Source: Calamus simplicifolius (Eukaryota; Streptophyta; Magnoliopsida; Arecales; Arecaceae). Taken from it: a stretch of 64,000 bases of DNA. Numbering within the stretch: the first letter of the stretch is position 1; every line of letters starts with the position of its first letter. Below are positions 21,230 through 32,494 of the stretch, one piece after another. Position numbers and translations under genes: made by a program. The stretch covers positions 224,967 through 288,966 of the forward strand of contig UESW01001788.1 in assembly GCA_900491605.1 (NCBI GenBank), given 5' to 3'. The notes beneath the pieces were generated by a model. That model saw nothing but the letters and a program-made list of their open reading frames with translations, was not told where the DNA came from and searched no databases.

Positions 21230-21467
21230 CCAGTGGCTAGTGTGTAGATACGGAAGCCACTAATCATGTTTGCAATTCTTTGCAGGGGTTCCAGCAGACC
21301 CGGCAGCTAAGTGATGGAGAGATTTACATATTTCTGGGAAATGGCACGAGAGTGTCAGTAGTTGTAGTGGGAGATTTTAGCTTTTCTTTTAGTAGAAATA
21401 AAATTTTAATATTAAAAGACTGTTTTTTGTACCTTCAATTAGAAGGAATTTAATTTCAGTTTCTAAG
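21230..21467 (+). pseudogene. Copia-2 protease (active-site Gly replaced)
   Basis: The region encodes VDTEATNHVCNSLQGF, then a glycine/hydrophobic flap-like region and YLQLEGI at the end. Copia proteases normally have D-(S/T)-G-A at this site; here the codon after Asp-Thr is GAA (Glu), one G-to-A change from GGA. A stop (21238-21240) and a further stop near 21450 also interrupt it. It would be inactive. Confidence 0.78.
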
Positions 21468-22550
21468 TTGGTTGATGATAGATATTCAGTTTATTTTAAT
21501 GACTCCGTTGTTATTAAGAAAAATAAACATTTTATCTGTTCTGGTACATTGGTGGATGGTCTTTATATTATTAATCATGTTTCTCCTACTGTGCAACTAA
21601 ATGAAGTGAATAACAATAATAGACCATGTAAGAGAAAACATCCTTCTGAAATGAATCAAACTTATCTTTGGCACTTGTGCCTAGGTCATATAAATCTAAG
21701 ACGGATTTCTAGACTGGTTCAAGATGGACCATTAGGTTCATTGGTAGTAGAGGCACTACCGGTCTGTGAATCTTGCTTAGAAGATAAAATGACCAAGCGG
21801 CCATTCTCGGCCAAAGGCAATAGAGCTAAGGAGATATTAGAATTGGTTCACTTTGATTTGTGTGGCCCAATGAACATCCAAGCTAGAGGTGGTTTTGAGT
21901 ACTTTGTCACTTTTATTGATGATTACTTAAGATATGGGTATATTTATCTGATGCACCGTAAGTCTGAATGCTTTGAAAAATTTAAAATTTTTAAGGCAGA
22001 AATGGAGAACCGTCATGGTAAAAATATCAAGACACTACGATCCGATCGTGGTGGCGAGTACCTCTTAGGGGAGTTCACAGATTACTTATTAGATGCTGGG
22101 ATTGAATCCCAGTTGTCTGCACCTAGTACGCCACAGCAGAATGGTGTAGCTGAAAGAAGGAATAGGACTCTTATGGATATGGTTAGATCTATGATGAGTT
22201 ATTCAGACTTACCTATTTCGTTTTGGGGATATGCATTAGAGACAGCTGCATATATTCTTAACTTGGTACCATCTAAGTCAGTACCTAAGACACCCACAGA
22301 ACTATGGACTGGGCGCAAGCCTAGTCTAAGACATGTTCGGGTTTGGGGTTGTCCAGCACATGTACTAAAAGGTAAACCAGATAAGTTGGAATCAAGGACA
22401 GATGTATGCTTCTTTGTTGAATATCCTAAAGGAACAAAAGGTGGTTTATTTTATTGTCCTAAGGATCAGAAGGTCATTGTTAGCACCAATGCCCGATTCT
22501 TGGAGGAGGACTATATTATAGACCATAAACCCAGAAGTAAATTGCTCTAG
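21468..22550 (+). pseudogene. Copia-2 integrase
   Basis: A 360-codon open segment. The pre-integrase HHCC zinc region reads LWHLCLGHINLRR ... VCESCLEDKM. The core has Asp in LVHFDLCGPMN, Asp in LRSDRGGEYL and Glu in NGVAERRNRTLMD, so the DDE triad is present in one frame. The C-terminal region includes LWTGRKPSLRHVRVWGCPAH. The segment ends at TAG 22548-22550; RT continues in another frame from about 22556. It is the best-preserved domain of this element. Confidence 0.92.
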
Positions 22551-22555
22551 AAGAG

Positions 22556-24469
22556 TTGAGAGGCGATAAAACTAGACTGGCTCCTTTAATACCAATAGTA
22601 CAAGCAGAAACACCACAAGAAAGTAGGTTCCCAAACTTCCCAATAACTATTCATAGTGGGAGAAGTATGGTAACACGAACTGACCCTGAACTGATACAAA
22701 AGGATACCATTAATGCACCAGTTTCAGAACCAGTGCAGGTTGATGGAGCACAAGGATCAGAGTCAGATCGTATTACTACAAGCACATACAATCAGGTTGT
22801 ACCTCGTCGTAGTGGGAGGGTTGTAAATACACCTAAACGGTATATGTTCCTTGGAGAGTCATATGATAGAATCTCTGATGAACTGGATACTGAACCTAGT
22901 AGTTACAATGAAGCATTACAGGATAAAGATGCAACTCTTTGGCAAAATGCTATGAAATCAGAGATAGAGTCTATGCACTTTAATCAGGTCTGGGATCTTA
23001 TAGAACCACCCGAGGGAGTAAAACCCATCGGATGCAAGTGGATCTATAAGAAGAAGAGAGGAGCAGACGGGAAGGTGGAAACCTTCAAGGCTAGGCTAGT
23101 TGCAAAAGGTTTTACTCAGAAAGAAGGGATCGACTATGAGGAAACTTTTTCACCAATAGCTATGCTTAAGTCTATCCGGATTCTCTTATCCATTGCAGCT
23201 CATTTCGATTACGAAGTTTGGCAAATGGATGTCAAGACAGCTTTCCTTAATGGAAATCTTGACGAGTGCATTTGCATGATGCAACGAGACGGTTTTATAG
23301 CAAAAGGCCAGGAGCACTTGGTGTGCAAGCTTAAGAGGTCCATTTATGGACTTAAGCAGGCATCTAGATCTTGGAATACTTGTTTTGATCAAGCTATTAA
23401 ATCTTATGGTTTTGATCAAAGTCCTGACGAGTCATGTGTGTACAAGAAGCGTGATGAAAAAACTTTGGTATTTCTGGTGCTATATGTGGATGACATCTTA
23501 CTTATTGAAAACGATATGGGAGTGTTATCTTCGGTCAAGGTATGATTATCTGGACAATTTGATATGAAGGACTTGGGAGAAGCAAGTTACATCCTAGGGA
23601 TCAAGCTTTTGCGAGATCGCAAGCAAAGGATGATATGCTTATCTCAAGCCACTTATATCGATAAAATTCTCACCCGTTTTGGTATGCATAATTCCAAGAA
23701 AGGATTTCTTCCTTTCAGGCATGGAATTTCTCTATCTAAGGATCAGTGTCCTAAGACACCTGAAGAGATAGAAAGTATGAAGGTAGTTCCTTATGCTTCT
23801 GCAGTAGGAAGCCTTATGTATGCTATGCTATGTACTAGACCTGATATCTGTTTTGCCATAGGCATGGTTAGCAGATTTCAGTCTAACCCTGGGCGAGAAC
23901 ATTGGACTGCAGTAAAACATATAATTAAGTACCTAAAAAGGACTAAACATTATATGTTAGTTTACTAAGCAGATAGTCTTGTGCCTATAGGATATACAAA
24001 TTCGGACTTCCAATCAGATAATGAATCTAGAAAATCAACCTCGGGATATGTGTTCACTTTGGGTGGTGGAGCAATTAGCTGAAGGAGTGTCAAGCAGACT
24101 TGTGTTGCTGACTCTACCATGGAAGCTGAGTATGTGGCTGCATCTGAGGCTGGAAAAGAGGCTGTTTGGCTAAGAAACTTTCTTTTGGATCTTAGTGTGA
24201 TACCTTCAGTGTAATTACCTATTACACTTTATTGTGATAATAGTGGGGCAGTTGCTAATTCGAAGAAACCCAGGACTCATAAGAAATCTAAACACATTGA
24301 ACATAAGTATCACCTGATACGTGACATCGTGCAAAGAGGTGACATGCTGGTGACCAAGGTTACATCTGAGGACAACCTGGCAGATCCTTTTACAAAGAGT
24401 TTAACTTCAAAAGTTTTTGATAGACATGTAGAGGGCATGGGAGTTAGATGTGTACAAGCATTGCTTTGA
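22556..24469 (+). pseudogene. Copia-2 reverse transcriptase and RNase H
   Basis: The frame starting near 22556 has a linker, then RT: KPIGCKWIYKKKRGADGK, ARLVAKGFTQKEGIDYEETF, IYGLKQASRSWN, and catalytic YVDD (about 23488). A TGA at 23543-23545 sits where the family has Trp; the same frame goes on as FDMKDLGEASYILG. A TAA at 23966-23968 closes it before RNase H, which continues in frame as TNSDFQSDNESRKSTSGY, STMEAEYVAASEAGKE, YCDNSGAVANSK, KHIEHKYHLIRD. Further stops occur near 24080 and 24212. Damage here is mostly in-frame stops rather than indels. Confidence 0.92.
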
Positions 24470-24473
24470 GTCT

Positions 24474-24484
24474 AAGTGGGAGAT
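24474..24484 (+). other. Copia-2 polypurine tract
   Basis: AAGTGGGAGAT directly before the 3' LTR, the plus-strand primer site. Confidence 0.88.
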
Positions 24485-25707
24485 TGATAGAGATATAGAC
24501 TAAAAGATATGCTTTATATTATGTCTTTACATTTTAATGAGAATTTATTTTGAGCAATGTGTGCCATTTATTATATATATGTGCATGTGTCTAGTATTTA
24601 CAAAGAGTATTTGATCTAGTGTGTAGAGTACGGCTTACACACAGAAGACTAGATCATCGGTTCTTTTGGAATACAAGTTTATTGTTCACAGTTTTAGATG
24701 GAATTGGACACACCATCAGTAGAACTGTAGCACAAATTTTTAGTAGGTCTGTCTTGACTACGGGGAATGATTTATTCTAACTATTTGTGCTAGTACACTT
24801 TGTGTGTATTGAACAGGACCCAGTTGAGTTAATTATTTTATACTGATTTATAAAATAATTTAAAACTCATGAATATTATGATTACTTATGCTCTTAATCC
24901 GAATTCTATTTCTAGACACATGTATGTAGTGATTATTGCTTTGATTACACATAGAGTAAGATTCTAGATGAGTCAATTAACTCAGTGGGTTGGGCAATAA
25001 CATTATATATATGGTGAATATTAATAGTTGAAGGAATCCATGTCCTGTTAATTTGGATTGATGATATCCCCTTGAGAAAGCTTATAAGTTTTGATTGTAT
25101 CAAATCTTGCAAGTGGATTTTGAATCCGATACATCAAATAAGTTAAGTGGATAAGTCTCAAGAATAATAACAGCCAATTAAATTATATTGTCAGTAATTA
25201 AATTTAATTGGTGGATATCTGTTATCTTAACGTGGGGAGATAATAAGTATTTAATATTAAGCTTGAAAATATAAATTCGAATGTGATTAGGAGTACAATT
25301 ATAATTCTTTAGTGGAATGAATTGTAATTTACGTAATTGAATCCTAACCCGGGATAGGATTAGGAGATTTAATTACGTGGGAAGTCCTTTTCATATTTGC
25401 CTATTGGTCCCTGTTGTAGCCCTATAAATACCCTCTCAGTTGGTTGCTAGGGTTAACGTTTTTGAGGAAAAAGAAAAACAAGAAACCCTAGGTCGGCCGA
25501 GAGATCCCACTATCTTGTGAGAGAAGGAAGGTATTTTCGGGAATACGGCGGAAGGCTAAAAGGTTGAGGTCGAGCAATCAAATCAAGTTGTTCCAACGTT
25601 CAAGTCTGAAGGTATGATCTTATACTCATAGATTAAAACGGTAAAAATTTTTGTATTACTCATATACGCTATAGCCGTGATCTTGGGGGTATTCGCACTC
25701 CCCAACA
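24485..25707 (+). repeat. Copia-2 3' LTR
   Basis: TGATAGAGATATAG ... CTCCCCAACA, 1223 bp, with the TATA box at 25423-25430. Near-identical to 17620-18840. Confidence 0.93.
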
Positions 25708-25712
25708 ACTAT
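25708..25712. repeat. Target-site duplication of copia-2 (right)
   Basis: ACTAT, matching 17615-17619; after it element C resumes on the minus strand. Confidence 0.93.
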
Positions 25713-26860
25713 AACTTCAGCCAACAAATAGATATAGCCTGATGTAGATTTCATACTGTCTTGGTATCCAACAAAATCAAAGTCAGTATATACCCAATGA
25801 TCTCAAGCCTATCCGACCTCCAATACGTAAGCATGTAATCTTTTGTTCTCTATAAGTACTGCAAGACCCATTTAGCTACTTTCTAATGGTTTCTTTCTAA
25901 ATTGCTTAATTATCTGCCCAGCATTCCAGTAATGTATGCAACATCTAGACGCGTACAAACCTAAGCATATATTAGACTCCCTACTACTAAGGCATAAGGA
26001 ATCCTCTGCATTTTCTTTTTCTCAAAATCATTCTTAGGACATTGATTGAGACTAAACTTGTCTCCCTTAGCCATAAGGGTATCACTTGGTTTGCAAACAT
26101 GCATGTCATATCTTCTGAAAACCTTTTCAATATAGCTCTTTTATGATAATCCAAAAATACCTTGAGAGCGTTCCTGATGTATTTGTATGCCACCAAGATC
26201 TTTTATCTCAAAATTCTTAGATAAAAATCTCTTGATTTCATGCAATAAGTTTATATCATTGCTAGCAAGCAAGATGTCATCAATATATAAAACCAAAAAA
26301 ATATGTTTGTTCCCATAGAATTTATGGTATATATAGTCATAGACCAAATTCATCTCAAAACCGAACGAGATGATCACTTGATGAAACTTGAAATATCATT
26401 GTCGAGATGCTTGTATGAGTCTATAGATGAATTTTTTAAGTTTGCAAATCATATTATTTGAGTCTCTCGACACAAAGTTTTTTGGCTACACCATATAGAT
26501 CATCTCATCAATGTTACCATTGAAAAACATACTCACATCCATTTGATGTAACTCAAGATTGAAATGCGCCACCAATGCCATTATAATTCTGAAAGAGTTT
26601 TTCAAAGAAACTAGAGAAAAAGTCTCTTTATAATCAATGCGTTCTTTCTAAGTAAAGCCTTTTGCGACAAGATGAGCCTTATACCTTTCCATATCACCTT
26701 TTGAATCCTTCCTGATCTTAATATCCATTTGCAACCAATGGGCTTCTCACCTTTAGGTAATAGTACAAGATTCTTGACATCATTATCCTTCATGGACTTA
26801 ATCTCCTCATTCATGGCATTAATCCACTTGTGAGTGTTATAATTTTTTATGGCTTAACGA
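25713..26860 (-). pseudogene. Element C reverse transcriptase
   Basis: From high to low coordinates the minus strand reads SMKDNDVKNLVLLPKGEKPI and GCKWI (RT start, about 26800), then frame-shifted pieces with DEMIYMVQP, then LVYDYIYHKFYGNKHIFLVL plus catalytic YIDD (about 26290-26300) and FEIKDLGGI. Nearest the break it reads DFVGYQDSMKSTSGYIYLLA (RNase H start, about 25720-25780). Tyr-Ile-Asp-Asp is an accepted variant of YVDD. Many stops and frame changes. It joins 17614 across copia-2. Confidence 0.85.
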
Positions 26861-27363
26861 AAGTTGATTGGATCATTTTTCATCATTTCGGTGTCTACCT
26901 CATGCTCTTGGAGAAACACAATATAGTCATCTAGCACTGCACTTCTCCTCTCTCTAGTGGATCTTCTTCATGGCATAGGTTCTTGAGGTCATGGAGCTTG
27001 TTCTTATGGAACAATTTCCTAAATAGGAGGTTCTTCGACAATGTCTTAATCTATTATATCTTGAACAAGGTCAGGAATGGGATCATGATCAATGCCAATG
27101 ATATATGTGGGAATATCAACATATTTCTCTTCAAAGACAAAGTCCCTAACTCTATCTCTCCCCGCAAGTTCAACATCCTCAAAGAACCATGCATTTTTCA
27201 ACTCAAAAATTGAGTTACTTGTGGGATCATAAAACTTGTACCTTTTAGATCTTTTAGAGTATCCAATAAAATAGCAACTTACTATCTTTGAGTCCAGTTT
27301 CTTTTCATTAGGCCTATAAGGCCTTAATTACCTCAGCTGGATATCCCCAAACATGCAAGTGCT
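26861..27363 (-). pseudogene. Element C integrase-RT linker region
   Basis: About 500 bp on the minus strand between recognisable integrase and RT, corresponding in position to the poorly conserved copia connection region. Short pieces match the style ('GYSKRSKRYKFYDPTS', a stretch of Glu/Pro), but no catalytic motifs. The plus-strand ORF here is a shadow. Confidence 0.6.
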
Positions 27364-27968
27364 TTAGACTAGGCTTCTTGCCCATCCAAAGTTCATAAGG
27401 GATTTGGCAATTATTTTAGTTGAAACTCTGTTAAGGATATATGTTGTAGTCTTAAGTGCTTCTCCCCAAAGTGATTCTTGTAAGTTAGAATGACTAATCA
27501 TACTTCTTACCATATCCTTCAGCATCATGTTTCGTCTTTCAACAACACCATTCATAGTGGGCAAACCCAGCATGGTGTACTAGGGACGATACCGTATTCC
27601 TTTAGAAACTTAGCAAATGGCTCTGAACGTTGTTCACCTGAACCATCATATCTACCATAGTACTCTCCACCATAGTCAGATATGAGCTTTTAATCCTTTT
27701 ACTAAGTTAGTTTTTAACTTTAGCCTTATAATTTTTAAACATGTCTAGCAACTGACTTTTCATGAATGAGATATATGTAGCTATATCTAGAAAAAAACAT
27801 CTATGAACATTATAAAGTATTGTTGATCATTCCAAGCGACTATAGGGAATGGGCCACAAATATCCTTGTATAAGTTCTAAGACGTTCAAAGTCCTATTAG
27901 CTTCAAATCTCATTTTATGGGTTTTTTCCCTTTATACAATTAACACAAATATCGAAGTCTATGAAATC
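27364..27968 (-). pseudogene. Element C integrase core
   Basis: The minus strand encodes TMNGVVERRNMMLKDMVRSM (the catalytic Glu region) and SLWGEALKTTTYILNRV, with further upstream pieces: YGGEYYGRYDGSGEQ near 27650 and DFIDFDICVNCIKGKKPIK at the 27968 edge (the CX2C half of the zinc region). It is cut at 27969 by a Tourist-like MITE and continues at 28394. Confidence 0.85.
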
Positions 27969-27971
27969 TAA

Positions 27972-28390
27972 GGCCCTATTTAGTTCATGATCCAGATAAC
28001 TATTTTTGAAAATATGGATTGCATCCAAAAATCTGAGTTGTATTCTGTTGAATTTTAGTATTCAAGAATATGTTTGGTTGATGTTTTTAAAAACTATTTT
28101 TTCGAAGAAAGATAGCACCGAATCACGTGGAGAAAGGTCACGGGAATAAAGAAGAAGATGAATATGCGAGTTTTGGGCATTTTAAGGAAGAAAGGATCAA
28201 ATTTGAAAAACATCAGATAAATCCGAAGAAAATATTGCTCCGACATTTTTTAGATTCATTCAGATTTTTAGAATCGTTCGAAAAAGTATTTTCGAAAATG
28301 GCTCGGCCAAATGCATTTTTCATGCTATGGGTTGGATTTCTTATTTTTGGAAACAAAAAATCCAACCCAAATCTGCTACCACATGGGCCT
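27972..28390. mobile_element. Tourist-like MITE (419 bp) with TAA target duplication
   Basis: Short inverted termini GGCCC ... GGGCC, flanked on both sides by TAA (27969-27971 and 28391-28393). On the coding strand of element C the duplication is TTA, and removing the insert plus one copy restores the integrase zinc-region reading frame. A TWA 3-bp duplication is diagnostic of PIF/Harbinger elements. An internal hairpin lies at 28327-28367 ('gggttggattt' and its complement). It codes for nothing. Confidence 0.8.
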
Positions 28391-28393
28391 TAA

Positions 28394-28853
28394 AGGATCA
28401 AGAATTTTATCTAACACAAGTTTATCTATTCTCCATTTGAAAATATGATCTAATCTCTTGTGCCATAATATAGCCAAATTTTCACTGGTTAATTTTCTCT
28501 TAGTACCTCCTATACTTAAATGCAGGGATTCACTAAATGAAGCAACTATATCAATTGAAGAAAGATTATTGTATCCTAACAACGAACTAAAACCAACCAA
28601 ATTTGAATCATAAAACAAACTAAATTTTCATTTCCAGATGAACAAAATAACTGAATTTGTCCAGAACAAAAAAGAAATCAAATTCCATCTAAAGATGGTA
28701 CAATAAAAGTTTCATCAAGATCCAAATTAAATTCAGTTTTTAACAATAATATAAATCTTCCTATTGCCTCAACTTGAACCGACTTGCCATCGCCCATATA
28801 GATATATCTTTCAGCATCATTTGGCCTTCGGCAACTCAGGCAAACTGCATAGA
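28394..28853 (-). pseudogene. Element C pre-integrase and protease C-terminal part
   Basis: The minus strand reads CRRPNDAERYIYMGDGKSVQ and VEAIGRFILLL (protease flap region, about 28840-28740), then NLSSIDIVASFSESL, and TSENLAILWHKRLDHIFKWR IDKLV (pre-integrase HH motif, near 28470-28400). It is bounded left by the MITE and right by the CACTA-type element at 28854. Stops and frame changes occur within. Confidence 0.85.
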
Positions 28854-29419
28854 CACTACAAGAATATCAAAAAATAGCAACGCCACAATTGCGTCACTAA
28901 AAAATAATTGCATTGCTAAGTTGGCTTAGCGACGACATTGTGATATTGAGACCCAAATATGTCGTCGCTAAGAATTCCATCACTAAATCCCTACTCATCG
29001 CAACAATGTCGCTAAATAACACAACAAAATTTTTGTCGCAAAATAGGGACACATTATTGCGTCGCTATCTAGCAATGCAATCACTATATAGCAACACAAA
29101 TATTGTCACTAAATAGTGGCACAAAATACGTCACAATGGCATCACAATAATTATTATAATTTTTTTATAATTTTATTTTTAAAAAATAAAATTTAAACCT
29201 GCTTATACATTTAATAATACATGCTAAATAAAGAGGCATGGTAATTAAAAATAGCTATACGTGATGATATTATAAATAAATGTGCAATTTATAAAAAATG
29301 CCTTGATTTTATATATTAAACTAAAGTAGATAATGTCAACACACAAAATAAATCAAATATACATAACAATATTATATAAATAACAACAAAAATAAAATGA
29401 CATCAAGAATTCTACGCTA

Positions 29420-29809
29420 GATCATATGGTGGAGACCAGGATGCATCTGAGAGAAAAGCTCGTGTGTTCTGTGACATGAGGTGAACCAAATCCTACAACT
29501 AGATGTGATGTCTTGTGGAGACGGTAAAGGCTGTGCAGGGACTTGTGATCTGAACTCCCCTGCAACTGAGGTCCTTATATCGGATGGGTCAGTGCTACAT
29601 CTCTGCCCACCCTGGATCACGTGGTGGAGGTCGGATGAATAAGAGAGAAAAGCTCGTGTGTTCTGTGACATGAGGCGAACCAACTCCTGCAACTGAGGTG
29701 TGATGTCCTATGGAGACGGTAAAAGGCTGTGCGAAGACTGATGATTTGAACTCCCATGCAACTGAGGTCCCTAGATCGGATGGGTCAGTGTTGCATCCCT
29801 ACCCATCCC
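29420..29809. repeat. 195-bp direct tandem duplication in the CACTA-type element
   Basis: Two copies, 29420-29614 and 29615-29809, starting 'gatcatatggtggag' and 'gatcacgtggtggag', about 85-90% alike by eye. On the minus strand they give repeated peptides such as LVRLMSQNTRAFLSY and SDIRTSVAGEF. Possibly a duplicated C-terminal transposon-protein segment; the assignment is weak. Confidence 0.8.
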
Positions 29810-30488
29810 ATCTATCAGCAATGGATCTTTTCTGGCCCCTCATACTGAAAAGAATAGAGATTCATGCAATCTAATTATGAATAGTGAATAAATAGATTTG
29901 TCATAATAGGTAAGATAATTTAAATTCAGAAATAAATCAGTAAAAATAAGAAAATGAATAAGTTAAAAGGTTGGTGTATTGAAAATGGAACTAAAGATAT
30001 TTCCATTCCTGAAGACATGATAAATGATAAAAAGTTGTAGTGAAGTAGGATGCCTAAAGCCATTGCTAGATTAATGTAATAAAGCCTGTGAAACAGATGG
30101 CTACATATGCCCATGCATCAAGACACATGCAGACATGCATTCCTATAGTTACATGGGTATATAACTATAAAAAGTGAATCAAGAACATGAAGGGTTGTCT
30201 TTGAATTTCTCCTGTGATATTGCTATGATGCATAAGCTGCCTTGCTTGAAACTTTTTTACAGCTATTTTGTAATTTTTCAGAGATCAAACATCTACAGAT
30301 GCAATTACACGAGGAAAAGACTATCTGATTTATGCTTGAGAGGGCAATTGGCCGAGCTTATGGTGCTTTATCTCCCAGTCATAGACATTTCTCTACTTGG
30401 GTATGATTGATATGCTACTGTAATTTATTCATTTTTGGTTAGAGTGGTTTTAAGTAGGTGTAAGAGTGGTTTGGAGTCATCAAGAACA
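29810..30488. other. CACTA-type element, non-coding left body
   Basis: About 680 bp of AT-rich sequence between the duplicated segment and the copia-3 insertion. Short ORFs at 29926-30114 (minus) and 30174-30410 (plus) have no recognisable domain and I do not call them genes. Confidence 0.55.
30484..30488. repeat. Target-site duplication of copia-3 (left, imperfect)
   Basis: GAACA before the 5' LTR; AAACA follows the 3' LTR at 37172-37176, a 4 of 5 match. Confidence 0.7.
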
Positions 30489-31567
30489 TGTTGGGTAATG
30501 GGCAAATAGGCCTTGAATACCCAAATGGGCCTTGAAAGCCAATTACCTCCTTATATGTGTGAATGAGAAATTGAAAGACATTTAATCCTACATCGAAAAA
30601 ATTAAGAAAGGAAGATTCACTTATATGAAACCTCTTCCTTCATGCTTAAGTTCCTTAGGCTCACCATAAGTGGAGAGCTTGAGGGTGATGCGTAGCGCAT
30701 GTGTGAAGGACGCACTTTGCATTTTGTACTTCATCATGGGGAGCTTGAGGGGCTTTAAATTTTTCCTTCATCATGAGGATCCAATGGTGGAAACTGATCA
30801 GATTAAGATGAGGTGTTGAGATCAAACGATGGATCGGTGTGATTGATCAAAGTGGTGTTGATCGGCTGATCATGGCTTGGATTGATCGCAGCCGTTGATA
30901 AAAAGATCGTTGAACTGTTGACCATCGGTTTGACTAATCAATAGTTGACCATCCATGGACCGTTGGTAATAAGGCGTCCATCCAATCATGCCATTGGTGA
31001 TAAGACAATCATTCGATCATGAAACAGCGTATCAAAGCCGTGCTATAACTTATCTGATCATGGAAATGACTTATTTGATCATGGAAACGACTTTTTGGAT
31101 CATGAAAAGGCTTATCAGATCACGTGATCTGAAGATCACAAAGATGAATGGGCATATCAAGGATGATAAGCCCTTACCCTCACATCCTTTGATTAAATCC
31201 GATCAAATCAATTCAAATTAAAATTAAAAACCATAGGGTTGCTTTCAAAGGGCACCTAAAGGCTATAAATAGGACCGTAGACATTTGTATTTCAATCAAT
31301 TGAATTTTAATTCCTTTCCTCTCTTAGACATTTGCATACTCTCCTAAGAAAAGTATAGCTATAGTGCATAGAAAAGAGAGAAGCATTCTTGGTTCAAAAG
31401 TTTTGATGAATTATAGTGCTACATTTATCAAAAGGAGACTGTTGTATCCTAGAAGACAATCAGCATATAAACTGTAAGTACCGTTGTGGGAAAAAAATAT
31501 CTTAAGGACATAGAATGTAACTCTAGACTCAGTCTTATCAATTAGGTAGCCATAATCTGCGCCAACA
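30489..31567 (+). repeat. Copia-3 5' LTR
   Basis: 1079 bp. Positions 30785-31140 contain more than a dozen GATC/TGATCA motifs. TATA box TATAAATA at 31264-31271. Ends CTGCGCCAACA. Confidence 0.9.
31264..31271 (+). promoter_or_regulatory. TATA box of copia-3 5' LTR
   Basis: TATAAATA in GGCTATAAATAGGACCG; repeated at 36872-36879 in the 3' LTR. Confidence 0.75.
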
Positions 31568-31598
31568 ATCTTAAGACAATTTTTGAGTCACGAAAGTA

Positions 31599-32400
31599 TT
31601 GCTGCAGATGGCTATAATGACTGCACCCGTTCAAGCTGAGAAACCGGAGAAGTTCTCTGGAACCAATTTCAAGAGGTGGCAACAGAAGATGCTGTTCTAC
31701 CTCACAACTTTGAATCTGATTAGAGTACTGAATGAAGATCCATTAGTCCTCAAGGAAGGGGAGATTGACAAGCACGTGATTGCTGCGATGGAAGCATGGA
31801 AGGTTTCAGACTTCCTTTGCAAGAACTACATCCTCAATAGTCTGGATAATACTCTGTATAATATGTATAACAGTATTGCTACTGCCAAGCAATTATGGGC
31901 ATCCCTGAACAAAAATATAAGACAAAGGATGCTGAACATAAGATATTTATGATCGAAAGGTTTTTAGACTACAAAATGGTCGACTACAAAACTGTTATGA
32001 AGCAAATCCAAGAGCTCCAGATCATCCTGCATGAGATACATGCAAAGAGAATGTCTCTTGGTGAGTCATTCCAGATAGCTGCCATTATAGAGAAGCTACC
32101 GCCATTATGGAAGGACTTCAAGAACTACCTGAAGCATAAGCGAAAGGAGATGGAACTTGAAGATCTAATTGTCTGCCTGAGGATCGAGAAAGATAATAAG
32201 AGCCAAGACAAGAAGATAGGAGGACAACCTATTGAGCCTAAGGCCAACCTCATAGAAGGAAAGAAGAAACACAAGTTTTCTGATGAAGGCTTTAAACAGA
32301 AGAAAAGCAATCCAAAGAAATTTAAGTTTAAGAGAAAGTGCTTTGTTTGTGGAAAGCAAGGACACAAATCCAAGGACTGTCATTTCAAGAAAAAGAAAAG
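31599..32400 (+). pseudogene. Copia-3 gag
   Basis: The likely start is ATG 31608 or 31599 (MLQMAIMTAPVQAEKPEKFS). The first segment includes FSGTNFKRWQQKMLFYLTTL and WKVSDFLCKNYILNSLDNTL. A frame change near 31900 moves to the frame with YKMVDYKTVMKQIQELQIIL, IIEKLPPLWKDFKNYLKHK and ELEDLIVCLRIEKDNK. The zinc knuckle CFVCGKQGHKSKDC is at 32339-32380. Only one frame change separates an otherwise well kept capsid, so it is the best-preserved gag in the window. Confidence 0.9.
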
Positions 32401-32494
32401 AAAAAGATTAACATTACTGAAATCCTATCCCAAGAAGTATCCGAAATGTTGCTATCAGCTATTGTATTTGAAGCAAACATGGTTGACAAAGCTA

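Larger units (their letters stand above)
17620..25707 (+). mobile_element. Copia-2: complete Ty1/copia retrotransposon
   Basis: An 8088-bp element with LTRs of 1221 and 1223 bp, TSD ACTAT, a primer site next to the 5' LTR and a polypurine tract AAGTGGGAGAT. Polyprotein order is gag, zinc knuckle, PR, INT, RT, RH, with a long (about 1.5 kb) leader carrying a minisatellite and a strong hairpin. The RT/RH wording (LVLYVDDILL, GQFDMKDLGEASYILG, STMEAEYVAASEAGKE) is of the large Angela/Tork-like group of plant copia; exact clade not determined. LTRs look about 99% alike by eye. The ORF is closed by a few stops and two or more frame changes. It is inserted in element C RNase H, antisense to it. Confidence 0.92.

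Noticed and set aside
28127..28393. 88-codon plus-strand ORF
   Set aside because: Entirely inside the Tourist-like MITE; no homologous protein pattern.
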